This document shows positions 8,307-16,393 of a stretch of DNA of 46,915 nucleotides, in pieces. The notes under the pieces are model-generated. The model was not told the origin of the DNA, did not search any database, and saw nothing but the letters and a program-made list of their open reading frames with translations. Source of the DNA: Sandaracinaceae bacterium. GTDB taxonomy: Bacteria; Myxococcota_A; Polyangia; Polyangiales; Sandaracinaceae. The stretch covers positions 1-46,915 of the forward strand of contig JAVJQK010000036.1 of the NCBI GenBank assembly GCA_040218145.1, given 5' to 3'. Numbering within the stretch: position 1 is the first letter of the stretch; each line of letters begins with the position of its first letter. The position numbers were made by a program, and so were the translations under genes.

Positions 8307-8801
8307 GTGAAGGTCCTGTTGATGCGACACGGGGAGGCGGTCGACCCGTCGACCGCGCCCGATCCGCAGCGCTGGCTGACCGCCCGCGGGCGCGCCACGA
8401 GCGTGCAGGTGGCGGAGGCGCTGGGGGAGCGTGGGCTCGCGCCCACCCACCTGTTCACCAGCCCGCTCGTGCGCGCGGTGCAGACGGCGGAGCTGGTCGC
8501 GCAGACGAGCGGTCATCCGGGGCCCGTCCGGGTCGAGGCGCACCTCGTCCCCGGGGGCACGACCGCGCACGCCGTGGCGCCGCTCGACGCGCTCCCCGGT
8601 GACGCGGTGGTCTGGCTGGTCACCCACGAGCCGACGGTCCGCGTGCTCGCGGCGCACCTGAGCGGGCTCGCGTCCTTCCCTGGCTTTCGCACGAGCGGGG
8701 TCGCCGTCATCCGGCGCGACGCGCAGGGCAAGGGCGCGCTCGAGGGTCGCTTCGATCCGAGCGGCATGCTCTGGCGGGACGCCGCCGATCTGCACTTCTG
8801 A
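8307..8801 (+). CDS. SixA-like phosphohistidine phosphatase (histidine phosphatase superfamily)
   Basis: A 164-residue protein from GTG. It opens with KVLLMRHGEA, the RHG signature whose His becomes phosphorylated, and carries TSPLVRAVQTAE and VWLVTHEPTV with the second catalytic His. Length and layout match SixA, which removes phosphate from histidine phosphotransfer domains in E. coli. Here the substrate is inferred; a soluble histidine kinase is encoded just upstream (6514-7560). The gene is divergent from a TetR gene, and converges on the methyltransferase gene 5 bp downstream. Confidence 0.82.
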   Translation: MKVLLMRHGEAVDPSTAPDPQRWLTARGRATSVQVAEALGERGLAPTHLFTSPLVRAVQTAELVAQTSGHPGPVRVEAHLVPGGTTAHAVAPLDALPGDAVVWLVTHEPTVRVLAAHLSGLASFPGFRTSGVAVIRRDAQGKGALEGRFDPSGMLWRDAADLHF

Positions 8802-8806
8802 GCCGG

Positions 8807-10036
8807 CTACCGCTGGCGGAGCCAGATCAGGTGCTCTTCTCGCGCCCGGTGCCCCGTCCAGTCGGTGCGGCGCTGCGAGGCGACGGCGTGCACCGCGAGC
8901 CCGTGCTTCGCCCCGAGGTAGGCGACCTGCGGCGGCGGCGGCACGCGCTCGCGGCCGATCTGCGCGTCGCCCATGAGCAGCACGATCTGTCCCCCCGGGC
9001 GGAGCACCGCCTTCATCGCCTCGAGCATCGCGCTGACGTCGCGGTCCCACGCGTCCGCGGCGCCCTCGCGCCGGCTCTCTCGCCGTGCGCCCATCTCGAG
9101 TCGCCGGAGCTTGCTGTCATCCAGCCCCAGCCAGGCGATGCGGCGGGCGTGGTGCGCGGCGTAGTCGTAGGTGCCGCCGTACGGAGGCGACGTGAGGATC
9201 AGATCCATGCGCTTGCTGCCGAGGATGCGCGGCAGCGATCGCGCGTCGCCCTCGAAGAGCAGGGGCGGGGGCCCCTCCGCGACCTCGTTCAGCGCGGCCC
9301 AGCGCTCGGAGAGCTCCTGCGCCTTGCGGAGGAAGAGCTCGGTGGAGAGCCCCTTCCGGATGCGCTTCTTCGCGACGACCTCGGCCGTGTCCGAGCGCTG
9401 CTTGCTGACCTTCACCAGGATGGACGAGAAGCAGACGATGAGCGGCACGCGGTCCTCGAGGTCCGGCACCGCGCGGATCTCCTCGCGCAGCCCGCCGAGC
9501 TCCTTGAGCACGTGCACGTCGTACCAGCGCAGCTCGGCCTCGGGCAGGTCCACGCGGATGTTCACGCGCTCGCGCACCCGGGCCTCGCTCCTCTCGGCCA
9601 CCCCCTGCGCGGCGGCGAGGAAGCGTGAGCGGCCGATCGCGTCGCGGGCCTCGGCGCGCACCGCGGCGACGCGCTGCGACAGCGGGTTGAGGTCCACGCC
9701 CGCGCTCTTGGCGCCGAGCACCCGCGCCTCGACGAGCACCGTGCCGCCGCCGCAGAACGGGTCGAGGACGCGCGTGGGCTGGATGGCCTCGAGCACGGTC
9801 CGCGCGGTCGCCCAGTGCATGCCGGCCGGCCAGCTGTGAAAGCCGTGGGTCAGGTTGGTGAGCGGGTCCTCGCGCTCGGCGCTGCGGAAGGCGCGCGCGA
9901 GCACGGAGGCCGCGGCCGCGTCTCCCTCCCGACGAATGGGGCCGCCGCCCTGGGAGAGCGGCCGCTTCTGGCCGTCTCTCTCCGACTCGCCCTCCGAGGA
10001 GGGCTCGCCCCAATCATCGCCGTCCGACACGTGCAT
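8807..10036 (-). CDS. DNA/RNA amino-methyltransferase with SPPY motif
   Basis: A 409-residue SAM-dependent methyltransferase. The AdoMet-binding motif LDPFCGGGT lies at about residues 91-99, followed by VDLNPLS. The catalytic motif LTSPPYGG is near residue 285. The order DPFxGxGT then (S)PPY is seen in N4-cytosine/N6-adenine DNA methyltransferases and in TRM11-like RNA enzymes. About 180 residues, including a region with many charged residues, separate the motifs and may recognise the target. No restriction endonuclease is adjacent, so it could be an orphan DNA methylase or an RNA methylase. The first ~45 residues are low-complexity and the true start may be internal. Confidence 0.78.
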   Translation of the reverse strand: MHVSDGDDWGEPSSEGESERDGQKRPLSQGGGPIRREGDAAAASVLARAFRSAEREDPLTNLTHGFHSWPAGMHWATARTVLEAIQPTRVLDPFCGGGTVLVEARVLGAKSAGVDLNPLSQRVAAVRAEARDAIGRSRFLAAAQGVAERSEARVRERVNIRVDLPEAELRWYDVHVLKELGGLREEIRAVPDLEDRVPLIVCFSSILVKVSKQRSDTAEVVAKKRIRKGLSTELFLRKAQELSERWAALNEVAEGPPPLLFEGDARSLPRILGSKRMDLILTSPPYGGTYDYAAHHARRIAWLGLDDSKLRRLEMGARRESRREGAADAWDRDVSAMLEAMKAVLRPGGQIVLLMGDAQIGRERVPPPPQVAYLGAKHGLAVHAVASQRRTDWTGHRAREEHLIWLRQR

Positions 10037-10042
10037 GTTCTC

Positions 10043-10852
10043 TCACGGGCTGGGCGGCTCGTCGACGTTCACGGGCAGATCGAAGAAGCGGCGCAGATCG
10101 TGGCTCGCCTCCGTGCGCGCTCCGTCCGCGTCGCGCGCGACCAGCGGCGGCGCCTCGACCAGCGCGCCGGGCTCGTGCGCGAACGTCCACACCGTGAACA
10201 GCGGGCCCTTCTTGCCGGCCCGCGGCACCACGTCGCGGCGGTGGCGCGGGTGGAGCCCCGCGGCGCGCCCGCCCTCGATCGCGCGCTCGGGCGTCTTGGC
10301 GCCGCAGCACACGACGAAGCGACCGCCCTCCGCGAGCACGCCCGCCGCCGCCTGGAGGTAGGCCTCGACCCCGCCGCGCATCTCGAGCCGCGCGTAGGTG
10401 CGCTGATCGTCGGTGGACGGCGAGCCGCGGCCGGGCGGGAGGTAGGGCGGCGTGCCGGTCACGAGATCGAAGCGCGCGCCGCCCAGCGCGTCGAGCAGAT
10501 CCTCCCGCCGCATGTCGCCGCGCACGAGCTGCGCGTCGAAGCCGTTCCGGGCGAGGTTCTTCTCGGCGAGCGCGTGGCTGATGGCCTGCGCCTCGATGGC
10601 GGCCGCGGAGGAGGGGCGGAGCTTGTAGCCCACCATCAACAGGACCGAGCCGATGCCGCAGCCCAGGTCGGCGTAGCGCTGCGCGTCGGGCACGGCGCGC
10701 GCCGCCTCCCACGCCGTGGCGACGTCGTCGAGCGAGTAGCGGTGCCCGCGTCGACGCTGGGTGATGCGCCAGTCGCCCGCGATGGCGTCGTCGGTGAGCT
10801 CGCCGAAGTCCACGTCGGGACAGGGCTGCCATGACCCTCGCTCACCGTCCAC
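10043..10852 (-). CDS. TrmN6-like methyltransferase (tRNA1(Val) A37-N6 type)
   Basis: About 269 residues from GTG 10852, which has AGGGG about 7 bases upstream; GTG 10813 is an alternative. The ELTDDAIAGDWRITQ-x-RRGHRYSLDD opening is typical of the TrmN6/YfiC family. Motif I is ADLGCGIGSVLL. The catalytic motif reads GTPPYLPPG, with Thr where N6-adenine methyltransferases usually have Asn, Asp or Ser. It sits 6 bp from the other methyltransferase gene on the same strand, so the two may form an operon. tRNA as substrate is inferred from family. Confidence 0.78.
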   Translation of the reverse strand: MDGERGSWQPCPDVDFGELTDDAIAGDWRITQRRRGHRYSLDDVATAWEAARAVPDAQRYADLGCGIGSVLLMVGYKLRPSSAAAIEAQAISHALAEKNLARNGFDAQLVRGDMRREDLLDALGGARFDLVTGTPPYLPPGRGSPSTDDQRTYARLEMRGGVEAYLQAAAGVLAEGGRFVVCCGAKTPERAIEGGRAAGLHPRHRRDVVPRAGKKGPLFTVWTFAHEPGALVEAPPLVARDADGARTEASHDLRRFFDLPVNVDEPPSP

Positions 10853-10890
10853 TCTTGACCCCCTGGTGGGCTGGGGCCAGGTTCGCAGCC

Positions 10891-11373
10891 ATGACGACTC
10901 TGCACGACTTCCGCATGAAGACCCTGGACGGTGGCGAGACCAACTTCGCCGATCTCGACGGCAAGGTCGCGCTCGTGGTGAACGTGGCCAGCAAGTGCGG
11001 CCTCACCCCGCAGTACGAGGGCCTCCAGAAGCTCCACGAGAAGTACGACGGCCTCGCCGTGCTCGGCTTCCCGTGCAACCAGTTCGGTGGCCAGGAGCCC
11101 GGCTCGCCCGAAGACATCCAGTCTTTTTGCAGCACGAGCTACGGCGTCTCGTTCCCGATGATGGCCAAGATCGAGGTCAACGGCACCGGCGCGCACGAGC
11201 TCTACCAGTGGCTGAAGCGCGAGGAGACCGAGCCGCAGCCGGCCGGCGACATCACCTGGAACTTCGAGAAGTTCCTCGTCGGCAAGGACGGCCAGGTCCT
11301 CGCCCGCTTCTCGCCCAAGGTCGCCCCCGACGCCCCGGAGCTCGTCGGCGCCATCGAGAAGGCGCTCGGCTGA
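10891..11373 (+). CDS. Glutathione peroxidase family protein (Cys type)
   Basis: A 160-residue protein of the glutathione peroxidase family, which reduces hydroperoxides with thiols. The three family signatures are present: NVASKCGLTPQY with catalytic Cys at about 36, LGFPCNQFGGQEPGS with the conserved Gln, and WNFEKFLV with the conserved Trp and Asn. The active site is a Cys, not selenocysteine. No signal peptide is visible, so it is cytoplasmic. Bacterial homologues often use thioredoxin rather than glutathione. It is divergent from the TrmN6-like gene. Confidence 0.93.
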   Translation: MTTLHDFRMKTLDGGETNFADLDGKVALVVNVASKCGLTPQYEGLQKLHEKYDGLAVLGFPCNQFGGQEPGSPEDIQSFCSTSYGVSFPMMAKIEVNGTGAHELYQWLKREETEPQPAGDITWNFEKFLVGKDGQVLARFSPKVAPDAPELVGAIEKALG

Positions 11374-11399
11374 CGGGGCGCTCTGCTACGCTCCGCGGG

Positions 11400-11924
11400 G
11401 TGAAGGACAAGCACATCCGCATCCGCGTGGCGCAGTGCCTGGCGCTCGCGAACGCGTCGAACTGCCCGCGGCGGAAGTTCGGCGCGCTGCTGCTCGACCC
11501 GGAGCGCAACGTCATCCTGATGGACGGCTACAACGGCGGGCCGCGCGGGGGTGGAGAGCTCTGCGGCGGCGAGGTCTGCCTGCGCGACACGATGGGGGTC
11601 GAGAGCGGGACCCGCATGGAGATCGGCTGTCACCACGCGGAGATGAACGTGGTTTGCAATGCCGCGGCGAACGGCGTGCGCTGCCGCGGCGCGTGGCTCA
11701 TCGTCACCGGGGAGCCCTGCATGATGTGCGCGAAGATGCTGCACCACGCCGGGATCACCCGCGTGCTCATCGTGGAGGGCGGATACATGGGCGCCAACGG
11801 CGTGGACTACCTCCGCGACCACGGCGTCGAGGTGGTCGCGGTCGAGGGTCCGCGAGACCCGCGGCTGGCCACCGTCACTGGAGAAGCGGTGCCGGGCGAG
11901 CCGCAAGAAGGAGCCGCGTCGTGA
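11400..11924 (+). CDS. Deoxycytidylate (dCMP) deaminase family protein
   Basis: A 174-residue zinc deaminase from GTG. The zinc site is seen as CHHAEMN (His and the proton-shuttle Glu) and EPCMMCAKML (two Cys). An extra Cys/His-rich segment around ELCGGEVCLRD in the insert is typical of dCMP deaminases, which make dUMP for thymidylate synthesis. The conserved Asn in YNGGPRG also fits. ComEB is a known homologue, so the exact role is inferred. Its stop codon overlaps the next gene's GTG by 4 bases. Confidence 0.85.
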   Translation: MKDKHIRIRVAQCLALANASNCPRRKFGALLLDPERNVILMDGYNGGPRGGGELCGGEVCLRDTMGVESGTRMEIGCHHAEMNVVCNAAANGVRCRGAWLIVTGEPCMMCAKMLHHAGITRVLIVEGGYMGANGVDYLRDHGVEVVAVEGPRDPRLATVTGEAVPGEPQEGAAS

Positions 11925-12454
11925 GCCCGGCCCAGCGCGCCATGTCCACCTGGGTCGGAGCGCTCGCCCGCGGCGGCGTGGTGGACGACGAGGACGCCCG
12001 CGCCGGAGAGGCGGTCGCCGCCTACGTCGTCGGTGAGGCCGGGCTCGAGGCGCTGCGCGCGTGGTTCGCCGGGGCGTCCGCCGACGAGGTGATCCGCGAG
12101 CGGCGCGCGGCGGTGGAGGTGTGCATCTGGATGGCTCACGCCGACCGGGACATCCACCCCGAGGAGCGCCACCTGCTCCGCCAGCTCGTCGCCTTCAGCG
12201 GGCTGCCGGCCGACAGCCAGGATGCCCTGGTGGAGGCGGTGCACGAGCCACCGAGCCGCGAAGGTCTCGCCCAGCGGCTGACCCAGCCAGTGCTGCGAGA
12301 GCTCATGCTCGCGCTCAGCTGGGAGCTCGCCCTGGCGGACGGACGGGTCGACGACGCGGAGGCTTCGCTCTATCGCGCGCTGGCCGCGGAGCTGAGCGTG
12401 AGCGAGGCGCGGGCGGCCGAGATCCGCGACGCGGTGGGCGAGCGCATCGGCTGA
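11921..12454 (+). CDS. TerB/DUF533-like helical protein
   Basis: A 177-residue protein from GTG, overlapping the deaminase stop in the sequence GTGA and preceded by AGAAGGAG, which suggests translational coupling. It contains two acidic repeats typical of TerB-like domains, AHADRDIHPEERHLL and LADGRVDDAEASLY, within a mostly helical protein. TerB-like proteins have been linked to metal sensing and tellurite response, but most chromosomal copies have no known role. No signal peptide or membrane segment is seen. Confidence 0.7.
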   Translation: MSPAQRAMSTWVGALARGGVVDDEDARAGEAVAAYVVGEAGLEALRAWFAGASADEVIRERRAAVEVCIWMAHADRDIHPEERHLLRQLVAFSGLPADSQDALVEAVHEPPSREGLAQRLTQPVLRELMLALSWELALADGRVDDAEASLYRALAAELSVSEARAAEIRDAVGERIG

Positions 12455-12605
12455 CTCGAGGCCCGCGATCGGCGCAGCTGTAATTCGACACGGCCGCGCC
12501 TTCGGTCCCCCATTGATGGTCTTGCTACGGGGACGCCGTCCCCCTACCTTCATCGCTTGGTGGGGTCACGACCCCGCCGGTTCCATCTCTCCGGGGGGTC
12601 TCGAA

Positions 12606-12791
12606 ATGACCGAGAAGAAGCGGCCGCCGGCCGACGATGATGTGCTGTCTCCGTCTCCCGAAGACGAGATCCAGGCGGCGCCTTCCAGCGAGCCGGGCGA
12701 AGGCGGTTTCTTCGACCAGGCGGAGCACGACGGCTGGGGCCCGATCAAACGGCGCACCCCCGAACCGCCCGAGCCCAAGGGCGTCTTGTAG
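12606..12791 (+). CDS. Small acidic Pro-rich hypothetical protein
   Basis: A 61-residue ORF from ATG with a G-rich stretch about 7 bases upstream. The product is rich in Glu, Asp, Pro and Lys, with a short FFDQAEHDGWGPIKRR segment, and probably unstructured. I recognise no family. It converges with the next gene (6 bp between stops). A hairpin GGGGAC-GCC-GTCCCC lies upstream at 12529-12543. Confidence 0.5.
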   Translation: MTEKKRPPADDDVLSPSPEDEIQAAPSSEPGEGGFFDQAEHDGWGPIKRRTPEPPEPKGVL

Positions 12792-12797
12792 CAGCGC

Positions 12798-13301
12798 CTA
12801 CAGCTCGGTGTGCTGCGCGGTCCAGTGGCTGATCAGCTCGTCGTCCTCGACGATGCGCGAGTGGTAGTGGCCCCACACGTCGCTGATGGCGACGTACGCG
12901 CCCTGGTCGAGCTTGGGGCTCAGCCAGATCGCGTAGTAGCTCGCGTTGCTGTCGTCATCGCGGATCTCTTCGAGCTGCGGGAGCTTCTCGCCGGAGACCG
13001 GGCAGAGCAGCTCGAGCTTCGTGCCGACGGGGAAGTCGGTCATGCCCTCTTTGCGCTTGTCGCCGTGGATGGGGCTGAGGTGCACGAGGCCCTCGCGGTC
13101 TCCGTGGCGGACCTTGAGCGTCACCGCGGGGTGCTCGTCGAAGGTCACGTCCGAGAGGCCGACGAGGTTGTCGCCTTTGGGTCCGAAGGCCTGGGTGATC
13201 ACGACGATCACGTCGTCCTCGACGGCGACGCCGGGGGGCTGGGAGTGCCGGTGGCGGCCGGTGATGTTCAGGTGCTCTTCGTCGACGTGCTTGCGAGACA
13301 T
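12798..13301 (-). CDS. Hypothetical protein
   Basis: A 167-residue protein from ATG 13301, with GGAGAA about 9 bases upstream; an ATG at 13316 is an alternative. No signal peptide or membrane segment is present. It has a His-rich N-terminus (about residues 3-20), a beta-rich middle, and one CPVSGEKLP segment that has a single Cys and is not a full metal site. I do not recognise the family. It lies on the same strand as the downstream end of the receiver/AgmX group, 31 bp past the double-receiver stop. Confidence 0.7.
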   Translation of the reverse strand: MSRKHVDEEHLNITGRHRHSQPPGVAVEDDVIVVITQAFGPKGDNLVGLSDVTFDEHPAVTLKVRHGDREGLVHLSPIHGDKRKEGMTDFPVGTKLELLCPVSGEKLPQLEEIRDDDSNASYYAIWLSPKLDQGAYVAISDVWGHYHSRIVEDDELISHWTAQHTEL

Positions 13302-13332
13302 GAGCCGGTTCTCCAACGAACCGCGGCGCGAG

Positions 13333-14298
13333 TCAATCGCTGATCAGCCGGTCGATCTTCAGCTTCAGCTCCGCGTACCGCTTCAGGAAGTCCCGATGGT
13401 CCGCGCTGAAGGCCTGGATGAAGCGCCGCTCCTGGGTGCGCGTGCCGAGCTCTTCGACCACCGCGTCGATCTTCTCGATGAGCTGGGCCGCCCCCGTGAA
13501 GGGCCGGTCCACGTCCTCGACCTGTCCGTGCTCGATGCGCTCGATCTTGCCGTCGCCTTCGGTGGTGTAGAGCAGCCCGAGCACGTCGCCGTGCTGCGCC
13601 TGGATGGACCGGATCACCATGCTGCCGCGCAGGTCGGGCAGCTCGTCCCGCGTGGCGATGATGTCGAGCTTGGTGCTGCTCCCCCGGTCGAGGGCGCCGC
13701 CGCCGTTCATCTCGCCCGCGACGTCCCAGTCCTTGTCCTGCACCAGCTGGCTGAGCTCCTTCAGGAACTCCTGCTCCGGGTCGACGATCAGGACGCGCGG
13801 CTTCAGCGGCGTCGCGGCGAGCGAGAGGTGCGCGTAGACCTTCCGGCTCAGCCCCAGCATCACCTTGAAGGAGTCATCGAGCACCGCGCGGACCTCACGG
13901 TAGAGCTCGCCCCCCTGGGCGGCCTGGCGCTCCTGCGCGCGCTCCACCGTGCGGATGAGGTGCTCCGCCTGCCCGCGTGTCTTCTGGACGACGTCGATCA
14001 CGCCCGCGCGCAGGCCCTCGACCGCGCCGTCGAACGACGCGCGCGACGTGATGAGGATCACCGCCGTCGGCCGTGACTTGCTGCGCACGTAGCGCACGAG
14101 ATCGACGCCGTGCCCTTCGCCGCCCACGTCGAGATCGATCAGCGCGACGGGGAAGAATTTCTTCGTGGCGAGGGCCTTCGCCTCGTCGGCCGTGCCGACC
14201 GCGGTGCAGACGTACCCCTTGCCGTCGAAGAACTTCCTCAGCCCCTCGCGGTCGCGATCGGAGCCATCGACGATCAACAGCTCGGTTCCGGATGCCAT
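13333..14298 (-). CDS. Double receiver-like protein
   Basis: A 321-residue protein. Residues about 5-120 form a receiver domain: LLIVDGSDRD, then VALIDLDVG with the phospho-acceptor Asp near 55, VILITS, and VVQKT with the conserved Lys. A second receiver-like fold starts at about 168 with RVLIVDPEQEF, but at the expected acceptor strand it reads LDIIATRDELPD and lacks a clean acceptor. A helical segment joins the two. No output domain is present, so it probably acts through protein contacts. It follows the AgmX-type gene by 27 bp on the same strand. Confidence 0.78.
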   Translation of the reverse strand: MASGTELLIVDGSDRDREGLRKFFDGKGYVCTAVGTADEAKALATKKFFPVALIDLDVGGEGHGVDLVRYVRSKSRPTAVILITSRASFDGAVEGLRAGVIDVVQKTRGQAEHLIRTVERAQERQAAQGGELYREVRAVLDDSFKVMLGLSRKVYAHLSLAATPLKPRVLIVDPEQEFLKELSQLVQDKDWDVAGEMNGGGALDRGSSTKLDIIATRDELPDLRGSMVIRSIQAQHGDVLGLLYTTEGDGKIERIEHGQVEDVDRPFTGAAQLIEKIDAVVEELGTRTQERRFIQAFSADHRDFLKRYAELKLKIDRLISD

Positions 14299-14325
14299 CA
14301 GTGAAACGCGTTTCCTCGGGAGACT

Positions 14326-15501
14326 TCAGCGCGAGAACGGCATCTGCATCGCCAGGGGAGCGCGACCCTCCGGCGGCGGGGGGAGGCGCCAGCTTCCGAC
14401 CTGACGCGCGAGACAGCCGCCGAGGCTGTCGATGCCGGTGGTGTTGCGGTCGACGGACGCGTTCCGCGTGTTTCCGTCGGCCTGGATCTCGAACCCGATC
14501 AGGACGGTGCCGCGCACCGACTGCTCGTTGCGGCTCGCGTGCTCGAAGCAGCTCGAGGCGCGCCGGATGTAGTACTCCCGGATCACGCTCCGCACGCGCC
14601 CGGAGTACATCTGCATCTCGAAGTCGACGGGATCCGCGGGCTCCTCCATCGACTCCCAGTCCCGGTCGCCGCTGCCGCCCGAGCCGCCAGTCGAGCCGCC
14701 GCCCGAGCCGCCGCCCGAGCCACTGGTCGAGCCGCCGGTCGAGCCGCCGCCCGAGCCGCCAGTCGAGCCGCCGGTCGAGCCGCCAGTGGAGCCGCCCGTG
14801 GAGCCGCCGGTCGAGCCACCGGTCGAGCCGCCAGTCGAGCCGCCGCCCGAGCCACCCGTCGAGCCGCCGCCCGAGCCGCCGGTGGACCCGCCGCCCGAGC
14901 CGCGCGTCGATCCAGAGCGAGCGCTCGCGCCGCCCCGTCGGGACGTGCTCCTGCCCGAGCGGCTGACCGAGCGCGTCGAGGGCCGCGGCGTACCGGGCAC
15001 GTAGTCGACGTCCGGGAGCTCGTCGCCCTCCGGGACGGGCTCGCCGACCTCGATCTCCTCCGGCGTCACCTCGCCGGGCTCGGGCACCTCGGCCTCGGCC
15101 ACCGTCGAGGCGGGCTCCTCCTCGGCCCCCATGATCAGCCACATGCCGAGCGCGCCCGCGCCCACGAGCAGGGAGACGACCAGGAGCAACACGCCCCACG
15201 CCTTGCCGCGCGAGCGCACGCCGATGGCCGACAGGCTCATCGTGGTCGGATCGAAGCCGTCCGACGGAGGCTGTTCGGACATCTCCCAGACGTTGGGCTC
15301 GCCGCCGCCGCTCTTCTTCTGGCTGGGCTCGCGGCCCGGTGCGCTCGCCGGGGCGTCCGCGTGCCCCGCGACGGTCTGCGCCGCCGGCTCGGTCGGAAGC
15401 GGGCCGCCCTCTTCGCCGGGCGCCGCGATCGACTGTCCACACTGATTGCAGAAGCGCGCGTCATCCGCGTTGCCGGCTCCGCACTGCTGGCAATAGACCA
15501 T
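14326..15501 (-). CDS. Zinc-ribbon/TM/Gly-Ser-repeat protein with AgmX/PglI C-terminal domain
   Basis: A 391-residue protein. The N-terminus is a zinc ribbon (Cys 4, 7, 18, 21). A single transmembrane segment lies at about 101-125. A long GGST/GGSG repeat follows at about 200-280, and the C-terminal ~100 residues resemble the AgmX/PglI (TonB-like) domain. That domain shows GTVLIGFEIQADGN, a SLGGCLARQVGSW segment and LPPPP. AgmX/PglI is known from gliding motility work in Myxococcus, but the domain occurs in many myxobacterial proteins, so motility is only one option. The repeat probably spans the periplasm as a flexible linker. It starts near a receiver gene and precedes a double receiver. 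Confidence 0.8.
   Translation of the reverse strand: MVYCQQCGAGNADDARFCNQCGQSIAAPGEEGGPLPTEPAAQTVAGHADAPASAPGREPSQKKSGGGEPNVWEMSEQPPSDGFDPTTMSLSAIGVRSRGKAWGVLLLVVSLLVGAGALGMWLIMGAEEEPASTVAEAEVPEPGEVTPEEIEVGEPVPEGDELPDVDYVPGTPRPSTRSVSRSGRSTSRRGGASARSGSTRGSGGGSTGGSGGGSTGGSGGGSTGGSTGGSTGGSTGGSTGGSTGGSTGGSGGGSTGGSTSGSGGGSGGGSTGGSGGSGDRDWESMEEPADPVDFEMQMYSGRVRSVIREYYIRRASSCFEHASRNEQSVRGTVLIGFEIQADGNTRNASVDRNTTGIDSLGGCLARQVGSWRLPPPPEGRAPLAMQMPFSR
14671..14902. repeat. Coding Gly-Ser repeat (GGSTGGS units)
   Basis: On the minus strand this stretch encodes repeated GGSTGGS/GGSGGGS units. On the plus strand it appears as repeated GAGCCGCC-type blocks. It lies inside the AgmX-type gene, and its length could vary between strains. 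Confidence 0.85.
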
Positions 15502-15557
15502 CGCCGCGGAGGATAACAGGATCGCGCCGCGCGCTCTCTTTTCCACGGCAGCTCGCT

Positions 15558-15776
15558 TCACCCCAGGTAGATGCGGGACTTCGCGAAGAGCGCGGTCGTG
15601 CCCAGGATGCCCGGCTGCTGCGCGAGCTCCTCGAGCACCTCGAGGGCGTGGCGGCGCTCGAGGCCGCTCGGATCGTGTCCGAGCCGAAGCGTCACCTCCT
15701 CCAGGGCGCGCCGGGCCGCGACCTCGCCGACGGCGCGCGCGAGCAGACCCACCAGACGCTCTCCGAGCTCGCTCAC
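15558..15776 (-). CDS. Small helical protein coupled to the receiver gene
   Basis: A 72-residue ORF from GTG 15776 that overlaps the stop of the receiver gene in GTGA (15773-15776). The predicted protein is helical (ELGERLVGLLARAVGEVAAR and following) with no signal peptide. No family is recognised. The translational coupling suggests joint production with the receiver, and it may be a partner or a short regulator. Upstream in-frame sequence reads as a shadow of the receiver gene. Confidence 0.6.
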   Translation of the reverse strand: MSELGERLVGLLARAVGEVAARRALEEVTLRLGHDPSGLERRHALEVLEELAQQPGILGTTALFAKSRIYLG

Positions 15777-16237
15777 GACGCGCCCCGCTTCTTCTCGGCC
15801 CGGTCTGCGATCGTCGCCGGGCGACACACGACGCCCGAGCTGCGGAGGTCGTGCTCCCGATCGCCACCGAGACACGGCAGCGCCCGCACCGCGTCGATGA
15901 GGTCGCCGTTGGGGTGCGTCTTGCGCACGATGAAGTCCACGGCGCGACCGGCCGCGAGCTCCGCGCGGTCGCAGCCCGACCACACGCCGACGAGGAGCTC
16001 CGGCGCCACGACCGCGAGCCGGTCGAGCAGCTCGAAGCCGTCCATCTCGGGCATCTCGAGATCCGTGATGACCAGATGAAAGCGCTCGCCGCGCTCGATC
16101 CGGTCCAGCGCCTGCCGGCCGTTGCTCGAGGTGACGACCTCCGCGCCGAGAAAGCGACGAAGCAAGCGCTCGCCCGTGCGGAGGAGCAGAGGGTCGTCAT
16201 CGACCAAGAGCACTCGAACCGGTCCCATTCTCGTCAT
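15773..16237 (-). CDS. Single receiver-domain response regulator
   Basis: A 154-residue protein from ATG 16237 with GGAG just upstream. The receiver is complete: VLLVDDDPLLL, LVITDLEMPEMDGFELL with the phospho-acceptor Asp near 60, and VRKTHPNG with the conserved Lys. No DNA-binding or enzyme domain follows. The ~35 residues after the receiver are short and unassigned. Its partner kinase is unknown. It is the first gene of the minus-strand group that continues with a 72-aa protein and the AgmX-type protein. Confidence 0.9.
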   Translation of the reverse strand: MTRMGPVRVLLVDDDPLLLRTGERLLRRFLGAEVVTSSNGRQALDRIERGERFHLVITDLEMPEMDGFELLDRLAVVAPELLVGVWSGCDRAELAAGRAVDFIVRKTHPNGDLIDAVRALPCLGGDREHDLRSSGVVCRPATIADRAEKKRGAS

Positions 16238-16393
16238 CGTCGTCTCCGTTCGCCGAGGGCGGCGTCGGGAGACCTCTTTTCATCGTTCGTGCCAATGCTG
16301 GAGCCGCACATCTCGTGGAGGCGCGTCTCTCGGTGAGACACTCCAGCCCTCGCGGCCGCGTCTCATCGAGGAACACGGACCAGCCCGAGACGG

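Noticed and set aside
8249-8458. Upstream extension of the minus-strand TetR gene to 8458
   Set aside because: The extra residues are not TetR-like and overlap the divergent SixA-like gene. GTG 8248 fits the family start.
14671-14902. Regular GAGCCGCC-like repeat as a possible CRISPR array
   Set aside because: Units are very short, with no spacers, and they encode Gly-Ser repeats in frame within a good gene.
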